The notes beneath the pieces are model-generated. The model searched no databases and was not told the origin of the DNA. It saw only the letters and a list, made by a program, of their open reading frames with translations. A stretch of 64,000 nucleotides of DNA from Hydractinia symbiolongicarpus (lineage: Eukaryota > Cnidaria > Hydrozoa > Anthoathecata > Hydractiniidae). Of the stretch, positions 22,160-34,201 are shown piece by piece. Where the stretch lies: positions 23,726,001-23,790,000 of the forward strand of contig NC_079888.1 in the NCBI RefSeq assembly GCF_029227915.1, given 5' to 3'. A program made the position numbers and the translations under genes. How positions within the stretch are numbered: the stretch's first letter is position 1; every line of letters begins with the position of its first letter.

Positions 22160-25010
22160 CTAAAACGCATAAGACTTGTAGTTTTTAAAAATGTTTTCAT
22201 TTTTGATGAGACGCTGAATAAAAGAAGTTTAATCGCCGGAAAACGAAAACCCGCGATTTCCCGTAAATCCCGGGCTTGGCCCGTATAGTCGAATGTATAC
22301 AAAGAAAGTACCCTGTGAGTAAACTCATTTCCAGAACGATTTTTTAAATTATTTTTTCACCACTAAAACGCATAAGACTTGTAGTTTTTAAAAATGTTTT
22401 CATTTTTTATGAGACGCTGAATAAAAGAAGTTTAATCGCCGGCAAACGAAAACCCGCGATTTCCCGTAAATCCCGGGCTTGGCTCGTATAGTCAAAAGTA
22501 TATAAAGAAAGTACCCAGGGAGTAAACTCATTTCCCGAACGATTTTTTATATTATTTTTTTACCACTAAACGCATGAGACATCTAGTTTTCAAAAATGTT
22601 TTCATTTTTGATGAAACGCTTAATGAAAGAGGTTTAATCGCCGGAAAACGAAATCCCGCGTTTTCCCGTAAATCCGGGTCTTGGCCCGTATAGTCGAATG
22701 TATACAAAGAAAGTACCCAGGGAGTAAACTCATTTCCCGAACGATTTTTTAATTTTTTTTTTTCACCAGTAAAACGCATGAGACTTGTAGTTTTCAAAAA
22801 TGTTTTCATTTTTGATGAGACGCTTAATGAAAGAGGTTTAATCGCCGGAAAACGAAAACCCGCGATTTCCCGTAAATCCCGGGCTTGGCTCGTATAGTCA
22901 AAAGTATACAAAGAAAGTACCCAGGGAGTAAACTCATTTCCCGAACGATTTTTTATATTATTTTTTTACCACTAAACGCATAAGACATCTATTTTTTAAA
23001 AATGTTTTCATTTTTGATGAGACGCTTAATGAAAGAGGTTTAATCGCCAGCAAACGAAATCCCGCGTTTTCCCGTAAATCCGGGGCTTGGCCCGTATAGT
23101 CGAATGTATACAAAGAAAGTACCCAGGGAGTAAACTCATTTCCCGAACGATTTTTTAATTTTTTTTTTCACCACTAAAACGCATGAGACTTGTAGTTTTC
23201 AAAAATGTTTTCATTTTTGATGAGACGCTGAATAAAAGAAGTTTAATTGCCGGCAAACGAAAACCCGCGATTTCCCGTAAATCCCGGCTTGGCCCGTATA
23301 GTCAAAAGTATACAAAGAAAGTACCCAGGGAGTAAACTCATTTCCCGAACGACTTTTTAAATTATTTTTTCACCACTAAAACGCGTGAGACTGGTAGTTT
23401 TCAAAAATGTTTTCATTTTTGATGAGACGCTGAATAAAAGAAGTTTAATCGCCGGCAAACGAAAACCCGCGATTTCCCGTAAATCCCGGGCTTGGCACGT
23501 ATAGTCGAATGTATACAAAGAAAGTACCCTGTGAGTAAACTCATTTTCAGAACGATTTTTTAAATTAATTTTTCACCACTAAAACGCATAAGACTTGTTG
23601 TTTTTAAAAATGTTTTCATTTTTGATGAGACGCTGAATAAAAGAGGTTTAATCGTCGGCAAACGAAAACCCGCGATTTCCCGTAAATTCCGGCTTGGCCC
23701 GTATAGTCCAAAGTATACAAAGAAAGGACCCAGGGAGTAAACTCATTTCCCGAACGATTTTTTAAATTATTTTTCACCACTAAAACGCACGAGACTTGTA
23801 GTTTTCAAATATGTTTTCATTTTTGATGAGACGCTGAATAAAAGCAGTTTAATCGCCGGCAAACGAAAACCTGCGATTTCCCTAAATCCCGGACTCGGCC
23901 CGTATACTCAAAAGTATACAAAGAAAGTACCCAGGGAGTAAACTCATTTCCCGAACGATTTTTTAAATTATTTTTTCACCACTAAAACGCATGAGACTTG
24001 TAGTTTTCAAAAATGTTTTCACCTTCGATGAGACCCTGAATAAAAGAAGTTTAATCGCCGGCAAACGAAAACCCGCGATTTCCCGTAAATCCCGGGCTTG
24101 GCTCGTATAGTCAAAAGTATACAAAGAAAGTACCCAGGGAGTGAACTCATTTCCCGAACGATTTTTTATATTATTTTTTTACCACTAAACGCATAAGACA
24201 TCTAGTTTTCAAAAATGTTTTCATTTTTGATGAGACGCTTAATGAAATAGGTTTAATCGCCGGCAAACGAAATCCCGCGTTTTCACGTAAATCCGGGGCT
24301 TGGCCCGTATAGTCGAATGTATACAAAGAAAGTACCCAGGGAGTAAACTCATTTCCCGAACGATTTTTTAAATTTTTTTTTCACCACTAAAACGCATAAG
24401 ACTTGTAGTTTTTAAAAATGTTTTCATTTTTGATGAGACGCTGAATAAAAGAAGTTTAATCGCCGGAAAACGAAAACCCGCGATTTCCCGTAAATCCCGG
24501 GCTTGGCCCGTATAGTCGAATGTATACAAAGAAAGTACCCTGTGAGTAAACTCATTTCCAGAACGATTTTTTAAATTATTTTTTCACCACTAAAACGCAT
24601 AAGACTTGTAGTTTTTAAACATGTTTTCATTTTTTATGAGACGCTGAATAAAAGAAGTTTAATCGCCGGCAAACGAAAACCCGCGATTTCCCGTAAATCC
24701 CGGGCTTGGCTCGTATAGTCAAAAGTATATAAAGAAAGTACCCAGGGAGTAAACTCATTTCCCGAACGATTTTTTATATTATTTTTTTACCACTAAACGC
24801 ATGAGACATCTAGTTTTCAAAAATGTTTTCATTTTTGATGAGACGCTTAATGAAAGAGGTTTAATCGCCGGAAAACGAAATCCCGCGTTTTCCCGTAAAT
24901 CCGGGTCTTGGCCCGTATAGTCGAATGTATACAAAGAAAGTACCCAGGGAGTAAACTCATTTCCCGAACGATTTTTTAATTTTTTTTTTTCACCAGTAAA
25001 ACGCATAAGA
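22160..25010. repeat. 11-monomer (2,227-bp) shifted duplication
   Basis: The segment from about 22,160 to 22,780 matches about 24,390 to 25,010 with a shift of 2,227 bp; CATTTTTTATGAG lies at 22,401 and 24,628, and AAATCCGGGTCTTGG is shared. The neighbouring homology runs at 2,430 bp, so the two arms differ by exactly one monomer, lost or gained since the duplication. Confidence 0.8.
23246..24400. repeat. Six-monomer higher-order repeat, fourth copy
   Basis: It repeats the markers of the 20,816 copy with a shift of 2,430 bp (12 monomers), including TTTAATTGCCGGC at 23,246, CACCTTCGATGAGACCC near 24,034 and GTTTTCACGTAAATCC near 24,280. The match ends at about 24,400 (21,970), after which the next homology runs at a different shift. 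Confidence 0.85.
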
Positions 25011-28000
25011 CTTGTAGTTTTTAAAAATGTTTTCATTTTTGATGAGACGCTGAATAAAAGAAGTTTAATCGCCGGAAAACGAAAACCCGCGATTTCCCGT
25101 AAATCCCGGGCTTGGCCCGTATAGTCGAATGTATACAAAGAAAGTACCCTGTGAGTAAACTCATTTCCAGAACGATTTTTTAAATTATTTTTTCACCACT
25201 AAAACGCATAAGACTTGTAGTTTTTACAAATGTTTTCATTTTTGATGAGACACTGAATAAAAGAAGTTTAATCGCCGGAAAACGAAAACCCGCGATTTCC
25301 CGTAAATCCCGGGCTTGGCCCGTATAGTCGAATGTATACAAAGAAAGTACCCTGTGAGTAAACTCATTTCCCAAACGATTTTTTAAATTATTTTTTCACC
25401 ACTAAAACGCATAAGACTTTTAGTTTTTAAAAATGTTTTCATTTTTGATGAGACGCTGAATAAAAGAAGTTTAATCGCCGGCAAACGAAAACCCGCGAGT
25501 TCCCGTAAATCCCGGCTTGGCCCGTATAGTCAAAAGTATACAGAGAAAGTACCCAGGGAGTAAACTCATTTCCCGAACGATTTTTTAAATTATTTTTTCA
25601 CCACTAAAACGCGTGAGACTTGTAGTTTTCAAAAATGTTTTCATTTTTGATGAGACGCTGAATAAAAGAAGTTTAATCGCCGGCAAACGAAAACCCGCGA
25701 TTTCCCGTAAATCCCGGGCTTGCACGTATAGTCGAATGTATACAAAGAAAGTACCCTGTGAGTAAACTCATTTCCAGAACGATTTTTTAAATTATTTTTT
25801 CACCACTAAAACGCATAAGACTTGTTGTTTTAAAAATGGTTTTCATTTTTGATGAGACGCTGAATAAAAGCAGTTTAATTGCCGGCAAACGAAAACCTGC
25901 GATTTCCCTAAATCCCAGCTTGGCCCGTATAGTCAAAAGTATGCAAAGAAAGTACCCAGGGAGTAAACTCATTTCCCGAACGTTTTTTTAAATTATTTTT
26001 TCACCACTAAAACGCATGAGACTTGTAGTTTTTAAAAATGTTTTCATTTTTGATGAGACGCTGAATAAAAGCAGTTTAATCGCTGGCAAACGAAAACCTG
26101 CGATTTCCCTAAATCCCGGACTCGGCCCGTATAGTCAAAAGTATACAAAGAAAGTACCTACGGAGTAAACTCATTTTCCGAACGATTTTTTAAATTATTT
26201 TTTCACCACTAAAACGCATCAGACTTGTAGTTTTCAAATATGTTTTCATTTTTGATGAGACGCTGAATAAAAGCAGTTTAATCGCCGGCAAACGAATACC
26301 TGCGATTTCCCTAAATCCCGGACTCGGCCCGTATAGTCAAAAGTATACAAAGAAAGTACCCAGGGAGTAAACTCATTTCCCGAACGATTTTTTAAATTAT
26401 TTTTTCACCACTAAAACGCATGAGACTTGTAGTTTTCAAAAATGTTTTCATTTTTGATGAGACGCTGAATAAAAGAAGTTTAATCGCCGGCAAAAGAAAA
26501 CCCGCGATTTCCCGTATATCCCGGGCTTGGCCCGTATAGTCAAAAGTATACAAAGAAAGTACCCTGTGAGTAAACTCATTTCCAGAACGATTTTTTAAAT
26601 TGTTTTTTCACCACTAAAACGCATAAGACTTGTAGTTTTTAAAAATGTTTTCATTTTTGATGAGACGCTGAATAAAAGAAGTTTAATCGCCGGCAAACGA
26701 AAACCCGCGATTTCCCGTTAATCCCGGCTTGGCCCGTATAGTCAAAAGTATAGAAAGAAAGTACCCAGGGAGTAAACTCATTTCCCGAACGATTTTTAAA
26801 ATTATTTTTTCACTACTAAAACGCATGAGACTTGTAGTTTTCAAAAATGTTTTCATTTTTGATGAGTCGCTGAATAAAAGAAGTTTAATCGCCGGCAAAC
26901 AAAAACCCGCGATTTCCCGTAAATCCCGGCTTGGCCCGTATAGTCAAAAGTATACAAAGAAAGTACCCAGGGAGTAAACTCATTTCCCGAACGATTTTTT
27001 AAATTATTTTTTCACCACTAAAACGCGTGAGACTTGTAGTTTTCAAAAATGTTTTCATTTTTGATGAGACGCTGAATAAAAGAAGTTTAATCGCCGGCAA
27101 ATGAAAACCCGCGATTTCCCGTAAATCCCGGGCTTGGCACGTATAGTCGAATGTATACAAAGAAAGTACCCTGAGAGTAAACTCATTTCCAGAACGATTT
27201 TTTAAATTATTTTTTCACCACTAAAACGCATAAGACTTGTTGTTTTAAAAAATGTTTTCATTTTTGATGAGACGCTGAATAAAAGAGGTTTAATCGCCGG
27301 CAAACCAAAACCCGCGATTTCCCGTAAATCCCGGCTTGGCCCGTATAGTCCAAAGTATACAAAGAAAGTACCCAGGGAGTAAACTCATATTCCGAACGAT
27401 TTTTTAAATTATTTTTTCACCACTAAAACGCATGAGACTTGTAGTTTTTCAATATGTTTTCATTTTTGATGAGACCCTGAATAAAAGCAGTTTAATCGCC
27501 GGCAAACGAAAACCTGCGATTTCCCTAAATCCCGGACTCGGCCCGTATAGTCAAAAGTATACAAAGAAAGTACCCAGGGAGTAAACTCTTTTCCCGAACG
27601 ATTTTTTAAATTATTTTTTCACCACTAAAACGCATGAGACTTGTAGTTTTTAAAAGTGTTTTCATTTTTGATGAGACGCTGAATAAAAGAAGTTTAATCG
27701 CCGGCAAACGAAAACCCGCGATTTCCCGTAAATCCCGGGCTTGGCCCGTATAGTCAAAAGTATACAAAGAAAGTACCCAGGGAGTAAACTCATTTCCCGA
27801 ACGATTTTTTATATTATTTTTTTACCACTAAACATATGAGATATCTAGTTTTCAAAAATGTTTTCATTTTTGATGAGACGCTTAATGAAAGAGGTTTAAT
27901 CGCCGGCAAACGAAATCCCGCGTTTTCCCGTAAATTCGGGGCTTGGCCCGTATAGTCGAATGTATACAAAGAAAGTACCCAGGGAGTAAACTCATTTCCC

Positions 28001-28109
28001 GACCGATTTTTTAAATTTTTTTTTCACCACTAAAACGCATGAGACTTGCAGTTTTGAAAAATGTTTTCATTTTTGATGAGACGCTGAATAAAAGAGGTGT
28101 AATCGCCGG
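24400..28109. repeat. Mixed monomer region of the left domain
   Basis: Standard, GGCACG, CAAACAAAAACCC, CCTGCG and GAAATCCC monomers in irregular order, including a copy with 1-bp loss (GGGCTTGCACG near 25,720). Segments resemble parts of the 45-monomer block, such as 26,690-27,830 with the region around 2,640-3,900. No gene is present. Confidence 0.82.
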
Positions 28110-28282
28110 CAAACGAAAACCCGCGATTTCCCGTAAATCCCGGCTTGGCCCGTATAGTCCAAAGTATACAAAGAAAGTACCCAGGGAGTAAACTCATTTT
28201 CCGAACGATTTTTTAAATTATTTTTTCACCACTAAAACGCATCAGACTTGTAGTTTTCAAATATGTAAACTCATTTCGCCGG
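28110..28282 (+). repeat. Shortened monomer (173 bp) with templated filler
   Basis: After TTTTCAAATATG, about 40 bp of the normal monomer are missing and replaced by 11 bp, so that GTAAACTCATTTC (28,265-28,277) joins directly to GCCGGC. Those 13 bases match the conserved GAGTAAACTCATTTCC element present about 65-70 bp upstream in every monomer. The net loss is 29 bp. This looks like a break repaired with copied filler DNA. Confidence 0.85.
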
Positions 28283-28471
28283 CAAACGAAAACCTGCGAT
28301 TTCCCTAAATCCCGGACTCGGCCCGTATAGTCAAAAGTATACAAAGAAAGTACCCAGGGAGTAAACTCATTTCCCGAACGATTTTTTAAATTTTTTTTTT
28401 CACCACTAAAACACATTTAAAAATGTTTTCATTTTTGATGAGACGCTGAATAAAAGCAGTTTAATCGCTGG
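28283..28471 (+). repeat. Shortened monomer (189 bp), 13-bp deletion
   Basis: The usual sequence between ACGCAT and TTTAAAAATG is missing, giving ACACATTTAAAAATG near 28,411. The loss is 13 bp. It lies directly after the filler-containing monomer, so two scars sit in consecutive copies. Confidence 0.83.
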
Positions 28472-28674
28472 CAAACGAATACCTGCGATTTCCCTAAATC
28501 CCGGACTCGGCCTGTATAGTCAAAAGTATACAAAGAAAGTACCTACGGAGTAAACTCATTTCCAGAACGATTTTTTAAATTACTTTTTCACTACTAACAC
28601 GCATAAGACTTGTAGTTTTTAAAAATGTTTTCATTTTTGATGAGACGCTGAATAAAAGAAGTTTAATCGCCGGC

Positions 28675-30100
28675 AAACGAAAACCCGCGATTTCCTGTAA
28701 ATCCCGGGCTTGGCCCGTATAGTCAAAAGTATACAAAGAAAGTACCCAGGGCGTAAACTCATTTCCCGAACGATTTTTTATATTATTTTTTCACCACTAA
28801 ACATATGAGACATCTAGTTTTCAAAAATGTTTTCATTTTTGATGAGACGCTTAATCAAAGAGGTTTAATCGCCGGCAAACGAAATCCCGCGTTTTCCCGT
28901 AAATCCGGGGCTTGGCCCGTATAGTCGAATGTATACAAAGAAAGTACCCAGGGAGTAAACTCATTTCCCGACCGATTTTTTAATTTTTTTTTCACCACTA
29001 AAACGCATGAGACTTGTAGTTTTCAAAAATGTTTTCATTTTTGATGAGACACTTAATAAAAGAGGTTTAATCGCCGGAAAACGAAAACCCGCGATTTCCC
29101 GTAAATCCCGGGCTTAGCCCGTATAGTCAAATGTATACAAAGAAAGTACCCTGTGAGTGAACTCATTTCCAGAACGAAGTTTTAAATCATTTTTCACCAC
29201 TAAAACGCATGAGACTTGTAGTTTTTTAAAAATGTTTTTATTTTTGATGAGACGCTGAATAAAAGCAGTTTAATCGCCGGCAAACGAAAAACTGCGATTT
29301 CCCGAACGATTTTTTAAATTTTTTTTTTCACCACTAAAACGCATGAGACTTGTAGTTTTCAAAAATGTTTTCATTTTTGATTAGACACTTAATGAAAGAG
29401 GTTTAATCGCCGGAAAACGAAAACCCGCGATTTCCTGTAAATCCCGGGCTTGGCCCGTATAGTCAAAAGTATACAAAGAAAGTACCCAGGGCGTAAACTC
29501 ATTTCCCGAACGATTTTTTATATTATTTTTTCACCACTAAACATATGAGACATCTAGTTTTCAAAAATGTTTTCATTTTTGATGAGACGCTTAATCAAAG
29601 AGGTTTAATCGCCGGCAAACGAAATCCCGCGTTTTCCCGTAAATCCGGGGCTTGGCCCGTATAGTCGAATGTATACAAAGAAAGTACCCAGGGAGTAAAC
29701 TCATTTCCCGACCGATTTTTTAATTTTTTTTTCACCACTAAAACGCATGAGACTTGTAGTTTTCAAAAATGTTTTCATTTTTGATGAGACACTTAATAAA
29801 AGAGGTTTAATCGCCGGAAAACGAAAACCCGCGATTTCCCGTAAATCCCGGGCTTAGCCCGTATAGTCAAATGTATACAAAGAAAGTACCCTGTGAGTGA
29901 ACTCATTTCCAGAACGAAGTTTTAAATCATTTTTCACCACTAAAACGCATGAGACTTGTAGTTTTTTAAAAATGTTTTTATTTTTGATGAGACGCTGAAT
30001 AAAAGCAGTTTAATCGCCGGCAAACGAAAAACTGCGATTTCCCGAACGATTTTTTAAATTTTTTTTTTCACCACTAAAACGCATGAGACTTGTAGTTTTT
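28675..30100. repeat. 740-bp tandem duplication including a truncated monomer
   Basis: The segment 28,675-29,359 matches 29,415-30,099, shifted by 740 bp. The shift is not a multiple of 202 because each unit carries three full monomers plus one of 133-134 bp. Shared rare marks include CAGGGCGTAAAC, CTTAATCAAAGAGG, GGGCTTAGCCCG and AACGAAGTTTTAAATC. The truncation came first and was then copied with its neighbours. Confidence 0.88.
29281..29413 (+). repeat. Truncated monomer (133 bp), microhomology deletion, copy 1
   Basis: CTGCGATTTCCC is joined directly to GAACGATTTTTTAAATT. In full monomers ATTTCCC(G) occurs twice, once in the CpG-rich part and once before AACGATTT, about 68 bp apart. Here only one copy remains and the intervening 68-69 bp are gone, as expected for deletion between short direct repeats. 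Confidence 0.88.
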
Positions 30101-30154
30101 TAAAAATGTTTTCATTTTTGATAAGACGCTGAATAAAAGCAGTTTAATCGCCGG
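30021..30154 (+). repeat. Truncated monomer (134 bp), microhomology deletion, copy 2
   Basis: It has the same junction as the monomer 740 bp upstream, at the same bases, followed by TTGTAGTTTTTTAAAAATG. The identical junction shows descent by duplication of the surrounding block, not a second independent deletion. Confidence 0.87.
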
Positions 30155-30470
30155 CAAACGAAAAACAGCGATTTCCCTAAATCCCGGACTCGGCCCGTAT
30201 AGTCAAAAGTATACAAAGAAAGTACCCAGGGAGTGAACTCATTTCCAGAACGAATTTTTAAATCATTTTTTCACCACTAAAACGCATGAGACTTGTAGTT
30301 TTTTAAAAATGTTTTCATTTTTGATAAGACGCTGAATAAAAGCAGTTTAATCGCCGGCAAACGAAAAACAGCGATTTCCCTAAATCCCGGACTCGGCCCG
30401 TATAGTCAAAAGTATACAAAGAAAGTACCCAGGGAGTAAACTCATTTCCAGAACGATTTTTTAAATTATT
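30093..30470. repeat. Single-monomer duplication with GAAAAACAGCG
   Basis: The rare GAAAAACAGCGATTTCCC occurs at about 30,160 and 30,363, 203 bp apart, with the shared TTGATAAGACGC before it. This is a one-monomer tandem duplication. Confidence 0.76.
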
Positions 30471-32321
30471 TTTTCACCACTAAAACGCATAAGACTTGTA
30501 GTTTTTAAAAATGTTTTCATTTTTGATGAGACGCTGAATAAAAGAAGTTTAATCGCCGGCAAACGAAAACCCGCGATTTCCCGTAAATCCCGGGCTTGGC
30601 CCGTATAGTCAAAAGTATACAAAGAAAGTACCCAGGGAGTAAACTCATTTACCGAACGATTTTTTATATTATTTTTTTACCACTAAACGCATGAGACATC
30701 TAGTTTTCAAAAATGTTTTCATTTTTGATGAGACGCTGAATAAAAGAGGTTTAATCGCCGGCAAACGAAAACCCGCGATTTCCCGTAAATCCCCGGCTTG
30801 GCCCGTATAGTCCAAAGTATACAAAGAAAGTACCCAGGGAGTAAACTTATTTTCCGAACGATTTTTCAAATTATTTTTTCACCACTAAAACGCATGAGAC
30901 TTGTAGTTTTCAAATATGTTTTCATTTTTAATGAGACGCTGAATAAAAGCAGTTTAAGCGCCGGCAAACAAAAACCTGCGATTTCCCTAAATCCCGGTCT
31001 CGGCCCGTATAGTCAAAAGTATACAAAGAAAGTACCCAGGGAGTAAACTCATTTCCCGAACGATTTTTTAAATTATTTTTTCACCACTAAAACTCATGAG
31101 ACTTTTAGTTTTTAAAAATGTTTTCATTTTTGATGACACGCTGAATAAAAGAAGTTTAATCGCCGGCAAACGAAAACCTGCGATTTCCCGTAAATCCCGG
31201 GCTTGGCACGTATAGTCAAATGTATACAAAGAAAGTACCCTGTGAGTAAACTCATTTCCAGAACGATTTTTTAAATTATTTTTTCACCACTAAAACGCAT
31301 AAGACTTGTTGTTTTTAAAAATCTTTTCATTTTTAATGAGACGCTGAATAAAAGAGGTTTAATCGCCGGCAAACGAAAACCCGCGATTTCCCGTAAATTC
31401 CGGCTTGGCCCGTATAGTCCAAAGTATACAAAGAAAGTACCCAGGGAGTAAACTCATTTTCCGAACGATTTTTTAAATTATTTTTTCACCACTAAAACGC
31501 ATGAGACTTGTAGTTTTCAAATATGTTTTCATTTTTGATGAGACGCTGAATAAAAGCAGTTTAATCGCCGGCAAACGAAAACCTGCGATTTCCCTAAATC
31601 CCGGACTCGGCCCGTATAGTCAAAAGTATTCAAAGAAAGTACCCAGGGAGTAAACTCATTTCCCGAACGATTTTTTAAATTGTTTTTTCACCACTAAAAC
31701 GCATAAGACCTGTTGTTTTTAAAAATGTTTTCATTTTTGATGAGACGCTGAGTAGAAGAAGTTTAATCGCCGGCAAACGAAAACCCGCGATTTCCCGTAA
31801 ATCCCGGGCTTGGCCCGTATAGTCAAAAGTATACAAAGAAAGTACCCAGGGAGTAAACTCATTTCCCGAACGATTTTTTATATTATTTTTTTACCACTAA
31901 ACATATGAGACATCTAGTTTTCAAAAATGTTTTCATTTTTGATGAGACGCTTAATGAAAGAGGTTTAATCGCCGGCAAACGAAATCCCGCGTTTTCCCGT
32001 AAATCCGAGGCTTGGCCCGTATAGTCGAATGTATACAAAGAAAGTACCCAGGGAGTAAACTCATTTCCCGCCCGATTTTTTAAATTTTTTTTTCACCACT
32101 AAAACGCATGAGACCTGCTTTTTTCAAAAATGTTTTCATTTTTGATGAGACGCTTAATGAAAGAGGTTTAATCGCCGGAATACGAAAACCCGCGATTTCC
32201 CGTAAATCCCGGGCTTGGCCCGTATAGTCGAATGTATACAAAAAAAGTACCCAGGGAGTAAACTCATTTCCCGAACGATTTTTTAAATTATTTTTCACCA
32301 CTAAAACGCATAAGACTTGTT
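30470..32321. repeat. Transition between left and right subfamily sets
   Basis: This stretch contains the last GGCACG monomer (31,206) and the first ACCTGTTG (about 31,701) and TAAATCCGAGGC (about 32,001). It is otherwise ordinary satellite with no inserted DNA at the change of composition. Confidence 0.78.
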
Positions 32322-33594
32322 GTTTTTAAAAATGTTTTCATTTTTGATGAGACGCTGAATAAAAGAGGTTTAATCGCCGGCAAACGAAAACCCGCGATTT
32401 CCCGTAAATCCCGGCTTGGCCCGTATAGTCCAAAGTATACAAAGAAAGTACCCAGGGAGTAAACTCATTTTCCGAACAATTTTTTAAATTATTTTTTCAC
32501 CACTAAAACGCATGAGACTTGTAGTTTTCAAATATGTTTTCATTTTTGATGAGACGCTGAATAAAAGCAGTTTAATCGCCGGCAAACGAAAACCTGCGAT
32601 TTCCCTAAATCCCGGGCTTGGCCCGTATAGTCGAATGTATACAAAGAAAGTACCCTGTGAGTAAACTCATTTCCAGAACGATTTTTTAAATTATTTTTTC
32701 ACCACTAAAACGCATAAGACTTGTAGTTTTTAAAAATGTTTTCATTTTTGATGAGACGCTGAATAAAAGAAGTTTAATCGCCGGAAAACGAAAACCCGCG
32801 ATTTCCCGTAAATCCCGGGCTTGGCCCGTATAGTCGAATGTATACAAAGAAAGTACCGTGTGAGTAAACTCATTTCCAGAACGATTTTTTAAATTATTTT
32901 TTCACCACTAAAACGCATAAGACTTGTAGTTTTTAAAAATGTTTTCATTTTTGATGAGACGCTGAATAAAAGAAGTTTAATCGCCGGCAAACGAAAACCC
33001 GAGATTTCCCGTAAATCCCGGGCTTGGCTCGTATAGTCAAAAGTATACAAAGAAAGTACCCAGGGAGTAAACTCATTTCCCGAACGTTTTTTTATATTAT
33101 TTTTTTACCACTAAACGCATGAGACATCTAATTTTCAAAAATGTTTTTATTTTTGATGAGACGCTTAATGAAAGAGGTTTAATCGCCGGCAAACGAAATC
33201 CCGCGTTTTCCCGGAAATCCGGGGCTTGGCCCGTATAGTCGAATGTATACAAAGAAAGTACCCAGGGAGTAAACCCATTTCCCGAACGATTTTTTAAATT
33301 ATTTTTTCACCACTAAAACGCATAAGACTTGTTGTTTTTAAAAATGTTTTCATTTTTGATGAGACGCTGAATAAAAGAAGTTTAATCGCCGGCAAACGAA
33401 AACCCGAGATTTCCCGTAAATCCCGGGCTTGGCTCGTATAGTCAAAAGTATACAAAGAAAGTACCCAGGGAGTAAACTCATTTCCCGAACGTTTTTTTAT
33501 ATTATTTTTTTACCACTAAACGCATGAGACATCTAGTTTTCAAAAATGTTTTTATTTTTGATGAGACGCTTAATGAAAGAGGTTTAATCGCCGG

Positions 33595-33797
33595 CAAACG
33601 AAATCCCGCGTTTTCCCGGAAATCCGGGGCTTGGCCCGTATAGTCGAATGTATACAAAGAAAGTACCCAGGGAGTAAACCCATTTCCCGAACGATTTTTT
33701 AAATTATTTTTTCACCACTAAAACGCATGAGACTTGTAGTTTTCAAATATGTATTCATTTTTGATGAGACGCTGAATAAAAGCAGTTTAATCGCCGG
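33595..33797 (+). repeat. Representative monomer, ATATGTATTCATTT subfamily (right half)
   Basis: This 203-bp copy has TTCAAATATGTATTCATTT in place of TTCAAAAATGTTTTCATTT, which destroys the perfect hairpin present in many other copies. It appears from about 33,750 onward (36,580, 44,680, 47,095, 48,310, 50,337, 51,550 and others) and was not seen in the left half. Confidence 0.83.
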
Positions 33798-33999
33798 CAA
33801 ACGAAAACCTGCGATTTCCCTAAATCCCGGACTCGGCCCGTATAGTCAAAAGTATACAAAGAAAGTACCCAGGGAGTAAACTCCTTTCCCGAACGTTTTT
33901 TTAAATTATTTTTTCACCACTAAAACGCATGAGACTTGTAGTTTTTAAAAATGTTTTCATTTTTGATGAGACGCTGAATAAAAGCAGTTTAATCGCTGG

Positions 34000-34201
34000 C
34001 AAACGAAAACCTGCGATTTCCCTAAATCCCGGACTCGGCCCGTATAGTCAAAAGTATACAAAGAAAGTACCTACGGAGTAAACTCATTTCCAGAACGATT
34101 TTTTAAATTATTTTTTCACTACTAAAACGCATAAGACCTGTTGTTTTTAAAAATGTTTTCATTTTTGATGAGACGCTGAATAGAAGAAGTTTATTCGCCG
34201 G
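34000..34201 (+). repeat. Representative monomer, ACCTGTTG / GAATAGAAG subfamily (right half)
   Basis: This 202-bp copy has CATAAGACCTGTTG and CTGAATAGAAGAAG along with the TACCTACGGAG marker. ACCTGTTG is first seen near 31,701 and then recurs throughout the right half. It is often followed by a monomer with GGCCCGTGTAGTC or GGCCTGTGTAGTC, making a recurrent right-half neighbourhood. Confidence 0.84.

Noticed and set aside
22552-25138. Longest open reading frames (119 aa, - strand, at 22,552-22,911 and 24,779-25,138)
   Set aside because: They are readings of satellite monomers. The same peptides recur wherever the same monomers recur, the frame changes each monomer because 202 is not divisible by 3, and there is no domain or coding signature.
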